DNA of 64,000 nt from Nostoc parmelioides FACHB-3921 (GCF_014696625.1 NZ_JACJQL010000009.1:102260-166259), one strand, 5' to 3'. Numbered from the stretch's first letter, positions 30,717 to 39,379 are shown. A program made the numbers and translations. Notes: a model not told the origin generated them from the sequence alone.

Positions 30717-32048
30717 ATGCAACCTGAATTCAATTTTTTTCAGCACTGGTATCCTGTCTCACCCATAGAAGACTTAGACCCCAAACGACCAACCCCTGTT
30801 ACTCTTTTAGGAATTCGTTTAGTGATCTGGAAACCACAATCGTCAGAGGGTTTTCGGATATTTATAGATCAATGTCCTCACCGTCTTGCACCCTTAAGTG
30901 AAGGGCGTATTGATGATAAAACAGGTAACTTAATGTGCAGTTATCACGGCTGGCAATTTGATAGTGAGGGTGTGTGTACCCACATTCCTCAAGCCGATAA
31001 TCCAGAAATAGTTACTAAAAACCGCCAAGATTTTTGTGTTATTTCCTTACCAGTACGTCAAGAGAATGATTTACTCTGGGTTTGGCCAGATGTAAACTCT
31101 CAGGAATTAGCCCATCAAACACCATTACCTCTGTCACCACAAGTAGACGCTAGCAAAGGTTTTGTGTGGAGTTCTTTCGTCCGCGATTTGGAATACGACT
31201 GGCAAACCCTAGTAGAAAATGTGGCAGATCCTAGTCACGTTCCTTTTGCCCATCATGGAGTACAGGGTAATCGAGAACAGGCCAGGGCTACACCTATTAT
31301 TATTCAGCAATCAACACCAGGCTTGATTGAAGCTGTGGCGGATGGACGATTCAAAGCAAAGATTACCTTTGAACCGCCTTGTCGTTTAGAATATGCCATT
31401 AGTATTGGTGATGATGGAAAAAAAGTAGGACTTGTCACTTATTGCCTTCCTGTCTCTCCTGGCAAATCAAGAATTGTCGCTCAGTTTCCTCGCAATTTTG
31501 CTAAGACACTGTATCGTCTTACACCCCGATGGTGGGATCACGTCAAAACGCGTAATTTAGTACTTGATGGGGATATGATTTTGCTCAAGCAGCAAGAGTA
31601 TTTTCTCCAACAAAGACAATTATCAGCCAGTTGGAAAACAGCTTACAAGATGCCCACAAGCGCCGATCGCCTAGTAATTGAATTTCGCAAGTGGTTTGAT
31701 AAATACTGTGAGGGGCGATTACCTTGGAAAGAAGTGGGAATCGCCATTCCTGAAGCTTACACAATCAACGACAGCCGGGATGTTGTGTTAGACAGATACA
31801 AACAACATACCCAGCATTGCAGTAGTTGTCGTAATGCACTGAAAAATATCAAGTTATTACAAGTGATACTGCTAGGCTATTTCGCCATTATTATTGCTGG
31901 GGTTGCCGTTCTCCCAGACTCTTTACGAGTCCAGCTAGGTTTACCCTTAATAATTACAGCCATCTTAGGATTGGGACTCTACTCTTGGCTAAAATTTTGG
32001 CTAGTTCCCAAATTTTACTTTGTAGATTATATCCACGCTGAAAAATAA
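30717..32048 (+). CDS. Rieske oxygenase of the pheophorbide a oxygenase/TIC55 family
   Basis: This 443-residue non-haem iron oxygenase is of the type related to plant PAO, PTC52 and TIC55. The Rieske [2Fe-2S] ligands are C53-x-H55 (CPHR) and C74-x2-H77 (CSYHGW). The mononuclear iron site is ENVADPSHVPFAHHG, with two histidines, near residue 165. Near residue 366 a CSSC pair (HCSSCRNALK) matches the redox-active CxxC of the PAO/TIC55 family. Two C-terminal hydrophobic helices anchor it to a membrane. The family acts on tetrapyrroles, and a chlorophyll-related substrate is likely but not shown. Confidence 0.88.
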   Translation: MQPEFNFFQHWYPVSPIEDLDPKRPTPVTLLGIRLVIWKPQSSEGFRIFIDQCPHRLAPLSEGRIDDKTGNLMCSYHGWQFDSEGVCTHIPQADNPEIVTKNRQDFCVISLPVRQENDLLWVWPDVNSQELAHQTPLPLSPQVDASKGFVWSSFVRDLEYDWQTLVENVADPSHVPFAHHGVQGNREQARATPIIIQQSTPGLIEAVADGRFKAKITFEPPCRLEYAISIGDDGKKVGLVTYCLPVSPGKSRIVAQFPRNFAKTLYRLTPRWWDHVKTRNLVLDGDMILLKQQEYFLQQRQLSASWKTAYKMPTSADRLVIEFRKWFDKYCEGRLPWKEVGIAIPEAYTINDSRDVVLDRYKQHTQHCSSCRNALKNIKLLQVILLGYFAIIIAGVAVLPDSLRVQLGLPLIITAILGLGLYSWLKFWLVPKFYFVDYIHAEK

Positions 32049-32052
32049 GAAC

Positions 32053-32101
32053 CGGTTGACAGTTAACAGTTAACCGTCAACAGTTAACTGTTAACTGTTG
32101 A
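32053..32101. repeat. GTTGAC/GTTAAC heptamer repeats
   Basis: Seven or so alternating GTTGACA/GTTAACA-type units and complements fill the spacer between the convergent Rieske and J-domain genes. The self-complementary array can fold into a hairpin and may act as a shared terminator. Confidence 0.65.
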
Positions 32102-32107
32102 ATCCTC

Positions 32108-32731
32108 TCAAAATATCTGTTCCAACTTTTGAAAGTCGCGCTGTACTTCCTCCCATAATGCTTTGTTATGGGGGTCAGTTTTTAAAGCTTTTTTGAGATA
32201 GACTCTGGCTTTGAGGAGTTGATTTTCGTTAATGAGGGCGCGTCCCCAGATTTGATAGGCGATCGCTTGCCATTGGCGTACTTCTGGGTCTTTTGGTAAA
32301 CGGGCGGCTAAAGCTTCTGCTAAGGCGATCGCTTGGGGAAACCTTCTTTCCCGCAAAAACCGTTGCAGTTGTTCGTAAGTCTTCCACTTTAACCGTTGTT
32401 CGATTTCTATAATATTTGGTGGTTTTGATGGAGACGGCTTTTCATCTGTGACGGTAGCCGTAGGCGCTTTCTCTTGGTGAGTTGCTTTGATATTTTCACT
32501 ACTAGAGGTAGGTGATTGCTTTGACTTTGGGGACGTTTCCTCTGGAGGTACTACCGTCAACAGAAATCTGTAAGCCTCAGTCAAGGCAATAAACTTATCT
32601 TGAGCTTTTTTATCACTAGGGTTGATATCAGGATGATATTGCTGCGCCAGCCGTCGGTAAGAGGCTTTAATATCAGCAAATGAAGCTCCCGACCTTAAAC
32701 CCAATAAACGGTAGCAATCTCCGAGATCCAT
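32108..32731 (-). CDS. J-domain protein with C-terminal TPR-like helices
   Basis: Residues 4-60 form a complete J domain (DCYRLLGLRSGASFADIKASYRRLAQQYHPDINP) with the HPD motif that stimulates Hsp70 ATPase. A Ser/Pro/Lys-rich linker (about 65-105) follows. The C-terminal 100 residues are helical with TPR-like periodicity (AIALAEALAARLPKDPEVRQWQAIAYQIWGRAL). It lacks the zinc finger and substrate-binding domains of true DnaJ, so it is a specialised class C co-chaperone. The Hsp70 partner is unknown. Confidence 0.85.
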   Translation of the reverse strand: MDLGDCYRLLGLRSGASFADIKASYRRLAQQYHPDINPSDKKAQDKFIALTEAYRFLLTVVPPEETSPKSKQSPTSSSENIKATHQEKAPTATVTDEKPSPSKPPNIIEIEQRLKWKTYEQLQRFLRERRFPQAIALAEALAARLPKDPEVRQWQAIAYQIWGRALINENQLLKARVYLKKALKTDPHNKALWEEVQRDFQKLEQIF

Positions 32732-32861
32732 TTTGATCTACTTAATTCTGTAATATTCAGCCATCAGCGAGTAAGCTTTTTGCTGAAAGTTTTAATAATA
32801 AACAATAATCTTATAATTTATAGTTCACATTTGACAGTTTTTCTAGGGATTGGGGATAAAT

Positions 32862-32912
32862 CAATTCAAAATTCAAAATTCAAAATTCAAAATTCAAAAT
32901 TCAAAATTCAAA
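32862..32912. repeat. Tandem heptamer TCAAAAT array (STRR)
   Basis: About six perfect copies of the heptamer TCAAAAT lie upstream of the J-domain gene and downstream of clpP. GGGGATT-type units flank it at about 32844 and 32921. A complementary run of the same heptamer occurs at 59602-59631. A plus-strand frame across it is an artefact of the repeat. Confidence 0.85.
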
Positions 32913-32999
32913 GAATTCTTGGGGATTGGGGACTGGGCGAAAATTTTGGGGTAAGTTCTCCCCCTGCTTCCCCTGCCCCCTGCCTCCCCTGCCCCCTTT

Positions 33000-33593
33000 C
33001 TAGATGCGTTCTTCAATCACACGGTCAATCAAGCCGTATTCCTTCGCCTCTTGAGCTGACATGAAAAAGTCCCGATCCATGTCTTTTTCAATTTTGGCTA
33101 GGGGTTGATTGGTGTTGTTGGCATAAATTTGATTGAGCTGGTGGCGAATCCGCAGAATTTCTCTGGCTTCGATTTCGATATCGGTTGCTTGTCCACGGGT
33201 TCCACCAGAGGGTTGGTGAATCATGATCCGTGAGTGGGGTAATGCTAGGCGCTTACCTTTGGTACCAGCCGCTAACAAGAAAGAACCCATCGAAGCGGCT
33301 AAACCTACACAAATTGTTACCACATCTGATTTGATGTGTTGCATTGTGTCGTAAATTGCCAAGCCAGATGTTACCATCCCACCGGGGGAATTGATATACA
33401 AGTAAATATCTTTACCTGGGTCTTCCGAATCCAGGTACAACATGACGGCGATGATTTGGTTAGCAATTTCATCATCAACGTCGCGTCCCAGAAAAATAAT
33501 CCGTTCCCGGTATAGGCGATCGTAGATGCTAATCCAATCTGTAAACTGGCCGCCTGGCATCCGGTACGGAACTTTAGGAACTCCTATAGGCAT
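33000..33593 (-). CDS. clpP: ATP-dependent Clp protease proteolytic subunit (ClpP3-type)
   Basis: This is a serine peptidase subunit of the Clp ring. The catalytic serine S101 (GLAASMGS) and histidine H126 ([10 protein letters not shown]) are present, with the downstream [11 protein letters not shown] segment that supplies the aspartate. The 197 residues are full length. Directly upstream on the same strand is clpR, which lacks the serine. In cyanobacteria this pairing is the ClpP3/ClpR mixed ring that works with ClpC. A heptamer-repeat spacer of 63 bases separates the two genes. Confidence 0.95.
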   Translation of the reverse strand: MPIGVPKVPYRMPGGQFTDWISIYDRLYRERIIFLGRDVDDEIANQIIAVMLYLDSEDPGKDIYLYINSPGGMVTSGLAIYDTMQHIKSDVVTICVGLAASMGSFLLAAGTKGKRLALPHSRIMIHQPSGGTRGQATDIEIEAREILRIRHQLNQIYANNTNQPLAKIEKDMDRDFFMSAQEAKEYGLIDRVIEERI

Positions 33594-33627
33594 TTTTTTG
33601 ACTCCGTTTGTAATTAGTTCTAGTTAG

Positions 33628-33656
33628 TTAACTGTTGACGGTTGACGGTTGACTGT
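33628..33656. repeat. GTTGACG heptamer repeats between clpR and clpP
   Basis: Four GTTGACG/GTTGACT-type units begin at the clpR stop codon and lie within the clpR-clpP transcript. Their position may influence termination, processing or translation of clpP. Confidence 0.65.
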
Positions 33657-34319
33657 TTAAAGAACACTTGCTGGTAGTGGTGGATTTGCAAGTTCTTCTT
33701 TTTCAAAAACTCTGTCAATCAAACCGTAATCCTTGGCTTGATAAGGAGTCATGTATAGGAGACGATCCATGTCTTTGGTGATTTTTTCTGGTGCTTGTCC
33801 GGTGGTGCGGGCGAAAATATCAACCATTGAACCTTTGTTTACCAAGACTTCTCTGGCTCGAATTTGAATATCCGTTGCTTGACCTTGGGCGTAGCTCTTT
33901 GGTTGATGCAGGATAATTGAGGCGTTGGGTAAACTAGCGCGACAACCTTTTGTCCCAGCACTCAGTAACATTGCTGCCATCCCCATCGCCGAACCGATGC
34001 AAATGGTGTGAATTGGAGGCTTGATGTATTTCATGGTGTCGTAGATGGCGAAGGCTTCAGTTTCAAAGCCAATAGGTTCGCCACTATAACCGGAGGTGCC
34101 AGTGGAGTTTATATAAATTTTAATTGGTTTGTCGGGGTCGTCAGACTGTAAATACAATAGTTGAGCGACTATCAATTCCGTAACAGCAGGAACCAGTGGC
34201 ATCCCCAGATAGACAATTCGTTCCTTGAGTAAAAGGGAGGGTAAATCTGGTGGCGGTGTCCTGTAGGAGTTGTCACCGTAGTAAGGGGCTTGAACAGCCT
34301 TGATGGGGGAAATGTCCAT
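33657..34319 (-). CDS. clpR: Catalytically inactive Clp protease subunit ClpR
   Basis: This 220-residue ClpP homologue has a glycine (G113 in IGSAMGMAAM) at the active serine position when aligned through the following SAGTKG. The histidine region is retained as IILHQPKS. It also carries an insertion of about ten residues after INSTG (GTSGYSGEPIGFETE), typical of ClpR. It forms a structural, non-catalytic part of the ClpP3/R core found in cyanobacteria and chloroplasts. It is first in the clpR-clpP operon and divergent from the VWA genes. Confidence 0.92.
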   Translation of the reverse strand: MDISPIKAVQAPYYGDNSYRTPPPDLPSLLLKERIVYLGMPLVPAVTELIVAQLLYLQSDDPDKPIKIYINSTGTSGYSGEPIGFETEAFAIYDTMKYIKPPIHTICIGSAMGMAAMLLSAGTKGCRASLPNASIILHQPKSYAQGQATDIQIRAREVLVNKGSMVDIFARTTGQAPEKITKDMDRLLYMTPYQAKDYGLIDRVFEKEELANPPLPASVL

Positions 34320-34568
34320 AGCAACTGATCGCCTGATATAGTGCCGTTAACTGTAATACATCCTAGCGCGATGCTAGCTCTCTTCAAGTGCGGTTTTCTC
34401 GCTAATCAGAGGTAACAGAGCATCTGCCAACAGGTGGCTCCTAAGATATTCTGAATATATTATCTGAAATATATTAATGGATTGACTTTAATAAAGTTTT
34501 CCGTAGCGCTGGTGTAGCGTTTTGGAGTTATTCATGAATGTATCTATCCTAACCAGGAATTAAGGGTT

Positions 34569-35825
34569 ATGAAAGTTAATTTGCAGCCTGTCCTCAATGA
34601 TGCCAATTTGGATGCACAACAGCCAAGCAGCCAGCGTCAGTTGGCAGTTTCGATTTCGGCTGGTGCTGAACCTCAAGACCGTACTGTGCCGCTTAATTTA
34701 TGCCTGATTCTTGACCATAGTGGCTCGATGAATGGGCGACCCCTAGAAATAGTCAAACAGGCGGCAATTCGTTTAGTTGACCGTCTGAAGACAGGCGATC
34801 GCCTAAGTGTGGTAGCTTTTGATCACCGTGCTAAAATCTTAGTTCCCAATCAAGTCATCGATAACCCAGAACAAATCAAAAAACAAATCAGTCGGCTGGC
34901 GGCTGATGGTGGGACAGCCATTGATGAGGGTTTGCGCTTGGGGATTGAGGAATTAGCCAAGGGGAAAAAAGAAACGATTTCTCAAGCTTTTTTGTTAACC
35001 GATGGGGAAAACGAACACGGTGATAACAATCGCTGTTTGAAATTTGCTCAACTGGCGGCTGGTTATAACTTGACGTTGAATACTCTGGGATTTGGCGACA
35101 ACTGGAACCAAGATGTTTTAGAAAAAATTGCGGATGCAGGCTTGGGAAGTTTGTCTTATATCCAGAAAGCCGAACAAGCGGTAGATGAGTTTGGTCGTCT
35201 GTTCAGTCGGATACAAACGGTGGGTTTGACAAACGCCTATTTGCTATTGTCTCTTGCGCCTAATGTCCGCCTCGCAGAACTTAAACCCATTGCCCAAGTT
35301 GCCCCAGACACAATTGAGTTACCCCTGCAACAAGAAACAGATGGCCGTTTTGCTGTTCGCCTGGGAGATTTGATGAAGGATGTAGAAAGGGTGATTTTGA
35401 CTAATATTTATCTGGGTCAGTTGCCAGAGGGTAAACAACCCATTGCCAATGTGCAGATCCGTTATGATAACCCAGCACAAGACCAAACCGGGTTATTCAC
35501 TCCCAATATCCCCGTTTATGCCAATGTTGTTAGGGCGTACCAACCAGCTATTAATCCCCAGGTGCAACAGTCGATTTTAGCTTTGGCTAAGTATCGGCAA
35601 ACCCAGCTAGCAGAAGCCAAATTGCAACAAGGCGATCGCGTGGGTGCGGCTACTATGTTGCAAACTGCTGCCAAAACTGCCCTGCAAATGGGTGACACAG
35701 GCGCGGCGACAGTTTTACAAACCTCTGCGACTCAACTACAGGCTGGGCAAGATTTATCAGAAAGCGATCGCAAGAAAACCCGGATTGTCTCCAAAACCGT
35801 CTTGCAAGATACCCCTCCCAAATGA
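34569..35825 (+). CDS. von Willebrand factor A domain protein, copy 1
   Basis: This 418-residue cytosolic protein has a VWA domain from about residue 42 to 210. The metal-ion-dependent adhesion site is intact: DHSGS starting at D49, the threonine in DGGTAID, and the aspartate in LTDGENEH. A beta-rich domain and a helical C-terminal segment (AKYRQTQLAEAKLQQGDRVGAATMLQTAAKTAL) follow. No signal peptide is present. Such proteins often organise protein complexes with AAA ATPases or kinases, but no such partner is adjacent. It overlaps the next gene, a close paralogue, by four bases (ATGA). Confidence 0.85.
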   Translation: MKVNLQPVLNDANLDAQQPSSQRQLAVSISAGAEPQDRTVPLNLCLILDHSGSMNGRPLEIVKQAAIRLVDRLKTGDRLSVVAFDHRAKILVPNQVIDNPEQIKKQISRLAADGGTAIDEGLRLGIEELAKGKKETISQAFLLTDGENEHGDNNRCLKFAQLAAGYNLTLNTLGFGDNWNQDVLEKIADAGLGSLSYIQKAEQAVDEFGRLFSRIQTVGLTNAYLLLSLAPNVRLAELKPIAQVAPDTIELPLQQETDGRFAVRLGDLMKDVERVILTNIYLGQLPEGKQPIANVQIRYDNPAQDQTGLFTPNIPVYANVVRAYQPAINPQVQQSILALAKYRQTQLAEAKLQQGDRVGAATMLQTAAKTALQMGDTGAATVLQTSATQLQAGQDLSESDRKKTRIVSKTVLQDTPPK

Positions 35826-37105
35826 AAGTTCAATTGCTAAGAGCGTTAAGTGATACTAATATTGATGCCACTCAATTGAGCAGCCAGCGTCAATTGGCAA
35901 TTTCCATTTCTGCTGTCGCCGAGCAGTTCGAGCAAAATTTACCACTCAATTTATGCTTGATTTTGGATCAAAGTGGTTCCATGCACGGTAAACCTTTGAA
36001 AATGGTAATTGCGGCTGTTGAGAGATTATTAGATAGGTTACAGCCGGGCGATCGGATTTCAGTTGTGGCGTTTTCCGGGTCTGCGACAGTCATTATCCCC
36101 AATCAAATAGTCGAAGATCCCGAAAGTATCAAAATTCAAATTAGAAAGAAACTACAGGCTAGCGGCGGTACAGTTATTGCCGAGGGTTTGCAACAGGGAA
36201 TTACAGAACTGATGAAGGGGACAAGAGGCGCTGTTTCCCAAGCATTTCTCCTTACGGATGGTCATGGTGAAGATAGTCTCAAAATTTGGAAGTGGGAAAT
36301 TGGCCAAGATGATAGCAGGCGTTGTCTGGAATTTGCCAAGAAGGCGGCAAAAATCAACCTCACTATTAATACTTTGGGATTTGGTAATAATTGGAATCAG
36401 GATTTATTAGAGACAATTGCTGATGCTGGTGGCGGAACTTTAGCTCACATTGAGCGTCCAGAACAAGCTGTCCATCACTTTAATCGCCTGTTTGCGAGGG
36501 TGCAATCGGTTGGTTTAACGAATGCTTACCTCATGCTGTCTCTTGCGCCGCAAGTCCGGCTAGCAGAACTGCGACCCATTGCCCAAGTTGCCCCTGATAT
36601 TATTGAGTTACCTGTAGAACCAGAAGCAGATGGGACTTTTATTATCCGTCTGGGAGATTTGATGAAAGATGAGAACCGGGTGGTTTTAGCGAATCTTTAC
36701 CTGGGAAAGCTACCGGAAGGACAGCAGGTAATTGGTAATGTACAAGTCCGCTATGATAATCCAAGTCTGAATGAAGAGGGTTTGCTTTCACAAATTTGGC
36801 CGATATATGCAAATGTGATGCAGGCCTATCAAGCGGATTTCGACCCTCATGTACATCAATCTATTTTGACATTAGCTAAGTATCGCCAAACTCAATTAGC
36901 AGAGACAAAATTGCGCCAAGGCGATCGCTCTGGTGCGGCGACAATGTTACAAACAGCAGCCAAAACTGCTTTACAAATCGGCGATAATAATGCAGCCACG
37001 ATTTTACAAACTTCTGCTACTCGGCTGCAAGCTGGGGAAAAACTTTCAAATGCAGATTTAAAGAAGACTAGAATTGTGTCCAAGACAGTTTTACAAAGTT
37101 TTTAA
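35822..37105 (+). CDS. von Willebrand factor A domain protein, copy 2
   Basis: This 427-residue paralogue is closely similar to the preceding gene along its whole length, including the start (QLSSQRQLAISISA), MIDAS (LILDQSGSMHG), LTDGHGEDS and the C-terminal LRQGDRSGAATMLQTAAKTAL. It has an extra segment of about eight residues near the third MIDAS motif (KIWKWEIGQ). The ATGA overlap with copy 1 means coupled translation. Tandem duplication is evident. The function is unknown; the two may form a heteromer. Confidence 0.85.
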   Translation: MKVQLLRALSDTNIDATQLSSQRQLAISISAVAEQFEQNLPLNLCLILDQSGSMHGKPLKMVIAAVERLLDRLQPGDRISVVAFSGSATVIIPNQIVEDPESIKIQIRKKLQASGGTVIAEGLQQGITELMKGTRGAVSQAFLLTDGHGEDSLKIWKWEIGQDDSRRCLEFAKKAAKINLTINTLGFGNNWNQDLLETIADAGGGTLAHIERPEQAVHHFNRLFARVQSVGLTNAYLMLSLAPQVRLAELRPIAQVAPDIIELPVEPEADGTFIIRLGDLMKDENRVVLANLYLGKLPEGQQVIGNVQVRYDNPSLNEEGLLSQIWPIYANVMQAYQADFDPHVHQSILTLAKYRQTQLAETKLRQGDRSGAATMLQTAAKTALQIGDNNAATILQTSATRLQAGEKLSNADLKKTRIVSKTVLQSF

Positions 37106-37109
37106 TTCT

Positions 37110-37496
37110 ATGAAAACTACTGGTATTCATCATGTAGCGATTATTTGCTCAGATTATGAGCGATCGAAGAAATTTTATGTGGAAGTTCTAGGATTCGGAA
37201 TTATTCAAGAAACTTTTCGTGCTGCTCGCAATTCCTATAAGTTAGATTTACGGATTAACGAAAATACGCAAATTGAATTGTTTTCTTTTCCTAACCCACC
37301 CCAAAGACCAAGTACTCCAGAAGCCTGCGGTTTAAGACATTTATCCTTTGCTGTTGAGAGTATAGAAGAGACTGTTGCTTATTTACAATCTCATGATGTA
37401 GAGGTGGAAAATATCAGAATTGATGAGATTACTAGTAAGAAATTTACTTTCTTTAAAGACCCGGATAATTTGCCTTTAGAAATATATGAACATTAA
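37110..37496 (+). CDS. Glyoxalase/VOC superfamily protein
   Basis: The 128-residue product starts at the ATG at 37110, four bases after the VWA copy 2 stop. The longer frame from 37074 runs through that gene and is rejected. The sequence IHHVAIICSDYERSKKFYVEVLGFGIIQE and GLRHLSFAVESIEETVAYL...FFKDPDNLPLEIYEH is a complete vicinal-oxygen-chelate fold with two beta-alpha-beta-beta-beta modules and the expected metal-binding His and Glu. It resembles lactoylglutathione lyase-like proteins, but the substrate is unknown. It is probably co-transcribed with the VWA pair. Confidence 0.85.
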   Translation: MKTTGIHHVAIICSDYERSKKFYVEVLGFGIIQETFRAARNSYKLDLRINENTQIELFSFPNPPQRPSTPEACGLRHLSFAVESIEETVAYLQSHDVEVENIRIDEITSKKFTFFKDPDNLPLEIYEH

Positions 37497-37560
37497 TAGA
37501 AAATTTTCAAACATCCTCTAAGTATAAGGGCTAAATTAAACCTAACTGCAAATTGCCGGG

Positions 37561-37606
37561 TTTCTTTACTCCCTTCTCCGCGTCGGAGAGGGGCTAGGGG
37601 AGAGGT
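37561..37606. repeat. Dispersed CTCTCC/GGAGAG palindromic repeat, copy 1
   Basis: CCCTTCTCCGCGTCGGAGAGGGG is followed by another GGGGAGAGG unit. Related sequences occur near 56236-56370 and 59517-59600. They are noncoding repetitive DNA typical of Nostoc spacers. Confidence 0.55.
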
Positions 37607-37677
37607 CAGAAAAGACTTGTCGAACTCACGTTAAAATAGAGTTAGGAAAGGTAGAATTTACTAGATTAGGAAGTTCT

Positions 37678-37908
37678 ATGATGACTTTACAAGAAATTAT
37701 TAATTCTATTGAAAGTTTGCCCACAGAAGATCAAGAGTATTTATTTGAGTTTCTTCGCCAGCAAAGAATTGAGAATCGACGGGTTGAAATTTTGGCTAAT
37801 AGTCAGGAAGTAATGCAGGCTTTGAAAGATGGGACAGCAAAGAGAGGCAGCGTTGATGATTTGATCGCTGATTTACTAGGAGACGATGATGGAAGTTGTC
37901 TGGAGTAG
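37678..37908 (+). CDS. Probable antitoxin of a type II toxin-antitoxin pair
   Basis: This is a small 76-residue protein, helical at the N-terminus (LQEIINSIESLPTEDQEYLFEFLRQQRIE) with a disordered acidic C-terminus ending DDLIADLLGDDDGSCLE. The following RelE/ParE-like gene overlaps its end, the standard antitoxin-toxin layout. A probable ribosome site AGGA precedes the ATG at 37678. I infer the role from context and size, as no DNA-binding domain is obvious. Confidence 0.7.
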   Translation: MMTLQEIINSIESLPTEDQEYLFEFLRQQRIENRRVEILANSQEVMQALKDGTAKRGSVDDLIADLLGDDDGSCLE

Positions 37909-38170
37909 TGGATTTAAGCGCTCTTTCAAGAAAATTATCAAGAAAAAACCACAATTAAAGGATCAGATAGTTAAGGTATTAAGGCTTTTAGCAGACGACC
38001 CATTTACACCTTCTTTAAAGTCTCATAAGTTAACAGGAGATTTAGCTGGTTTGTGGTCTTGTTCTGTTACTTATAATTGTAGAATTGTATTCACTTTTTC
38101 TGAGGATGAAACTTTATTAGAAATGCTTATTTTACTGATTGATATTGGTAGCCATGATGAAGTATATTAA
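37889..38170 (+). CDS. RelE/ParE/YafQ-superfamily toxin
   Basis: The 93-residue protein has the RelE-like fold pattern: an N-terminal beta strand EVVWSSGFKRSFKKIIKKKPQLKDQIVKVLRLL, then a basic helix pair, SLKSHKLTGDLAGLWSCSVTYNCRIVFTF and a final strand. It resembles YafQ/YoeB-like mRNA interferases. The AGGAG ribosome site suits the ATG at 37889 better than the one at 37886. The gene overlaps the antitoxin by 20 bases. Such toxins usually cut ribosome-bound mRNA; the activity here is inferred. Confidence 0.8.
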   Translation: MEVVWSSGFKRSFKKIIKKKPQLKDQIVKVLRLLADDPFTPSLKSHKLTGDLAGLWSCSVTYNCRIVFTFSEDETLLEMLILLIDIGSHDEVY

Positions 38171-38174
38171 ATTA

Positions 38175-38759
38175 TTAACTCTGTTCTGATTTTGAGGTAA
38201 TGATTTCTGTGGGACGTAAAACTTTTTCACCGATGAGGAAACCTTGACGGACTATTTTAGTAATTGTTTGGTCTTCTACATCATCTCTAATTTCTCGGTC
38301 TACCACTCGGCAAAAATTAAAATCGGGTTGGTCACTTTGCAATTCTATAGGTAAAACTTGGCGCTTGCTGAGGACGCTGAGAAATTTACGATGGACTGCG
38401 CCTACGGATTTGGGTAAGCGCTGGAAAAATTCTGGGCTGGGGTCTGGGTTATTTTCTAGGTAGTTGAGTAAGGCTTCGAGTGCGTCGGTAACTTCCAACA
38501 GTTCTAAGAATAAATCTTCAGTATTGGCTGTGGTTTGAGTTTGTTGTTCTCGCAGGGACTGCTGGAGTGAGGTATTTTGCTTTTGTAAGCTGCTAAATTC
38601 TTGGATTAACCAGTCCCGTTGTGCTTGAGTTAGCAGATAGCGGTTCTCGATAAATGTCGCTACATCTGGGGAAGATGTGGGGATTTCTGGCTTGATACCC
38701 AGAAAAGTGGATTTTAGCCAATTGGTGACTTGGAGATAAATTGAGGGTGAGTCAGACAC
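38175..38759 (-). CDS. Divergent GrpE-like nucleotide exchange factor
   Basis: This 194-residue protein ends with the GrpE beta-domain pattern (FCRVVDREIRDDVEDQTITKIVRQGFLIGEKVLRPTEIIT), preceded by a coiled-coil region (about 55-95). The N-terminal 50 residues do not resemble canonical GrpE. It would release ADP from Hsp70. It is the last gene of the five-gene operon led by a divergent Hsp70 and overlaps the J-like gene by eight bases. It is therefore probably dedicated to that Hsp70 rather than the cell's main chaperone. Confidence 0.82.
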   Translation of the reverse strand: MSDSPSIYLQVTNWLKSTFLGIKPEIPTSSPDVATFIENRYLLTQAQRDWLIQEFSSLQKQNTSLQQSLREQQTQTTANTEDLFLELLEVTDALEALLNYLENNPDPSPEFFQRLPKSVGAVHRKFLSVLSKRQVLPIELQSDQPDFNFCRVVDREIRDDVEDQTITKIVRQGFLIGEKVLRPTEIITSKSEQS

Positions 38760-39366
38760 GGGACATCTCTTTTGATAAATGAGGTAGAGTTTTATTTGCC
38801 CAAGTTTGCACTTGGGGATGGGGATGATTGACTAACATCTGGCAGAGTGCCACGGCTCTTTGTAATTGTCCACCGAGCTGATAAGCTCTAATGAGCCACA
38901 TCTGTGCTTGGATATAAGCTTGAGTATAGCGGTCTTGACAGATGTGGCAGTAGTCTTCTAAGTATTTTATGGCTTTGGGGTAACGTCTTTCTTGGCAAGC
39001 TGTGATACCCTCGCTTAAGAGTTCTGCTAGGGGTATGGTTAAGGGTTCTCGTTCTTGGTTTTCTTCTTGGGTTGCTTGAGCGATCGCCTTTTCTAATCCA
39101 TCAAATTCTGGCAATATAGCTAAGGTGGGGGCGGACTCTGCTAAGGCTGATAAGTCACTATATTTAAAACGTTTAATGGGAGGCAATATAGGACGTAAAT
39201 AGTCAGCAATGATGCGTTCTTCTGGCTTCATCAAGCTTTTTTGGGCTTTCGCAATCACATCTACAGGATATTGCTTGCGCTTCATCGCTACTGCTACAGC
39301 TTTGGTAATCTCAGCTTTTGATGCTGCTTGAGATACACCTAGAATATCGTAGGGATTCTGTTCCAT
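38752..39366 (-). CDS. J-like protein lacking the HPD motif
   Basis: This 204-residue protein starts NPYDILGVSQAASKAEITKAVAVAMKRKQYPVDVIAKAQKSLM, which follows the J-domain helix pattern. The HPD loop is replaced by YPVD at residues 33-36. The C-terminal half is helical and TPR-like (ACQERRYPKAIKYLEDYCHICQDRYTQAYIQAQMWLIRAYQLGGQLQRAVALCQ). Without HPD it cannot be assumed to stimulate Hsp70 ATPase, but it may dock on it. The gene lies between the TPR and GrpE-like genes of the operon, with a 13-base gap upstream and an eight-base overlap downstream. Confidence 0.75.
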   Translation of the reverse strand: MEQNPYDILGVSQAASKAEITKAVAVAMKRKQYPVDVIAKAQKSLMKPEERIIADYLRPILPPIKRFKYSDLSALAESAPTLAILPEFDGLEKAIAQATQEENQEREPLTIPLAELLSEGITACQERRYPKAIKYLEDYCHICQDRYTQAYIQAQMWLIRAYQLGGQLQRAVALCQMLVNHPHPQVQTWANKTLPHLSKEMSRV

Positions 39367-39379
39367 GTTTCACCTTTTT

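Noticed and set aside
32780..33064. 94-codon plus-strand frame
   Set aside because: It is made largely of translated heptamer repeats and runs into clpP antisense.
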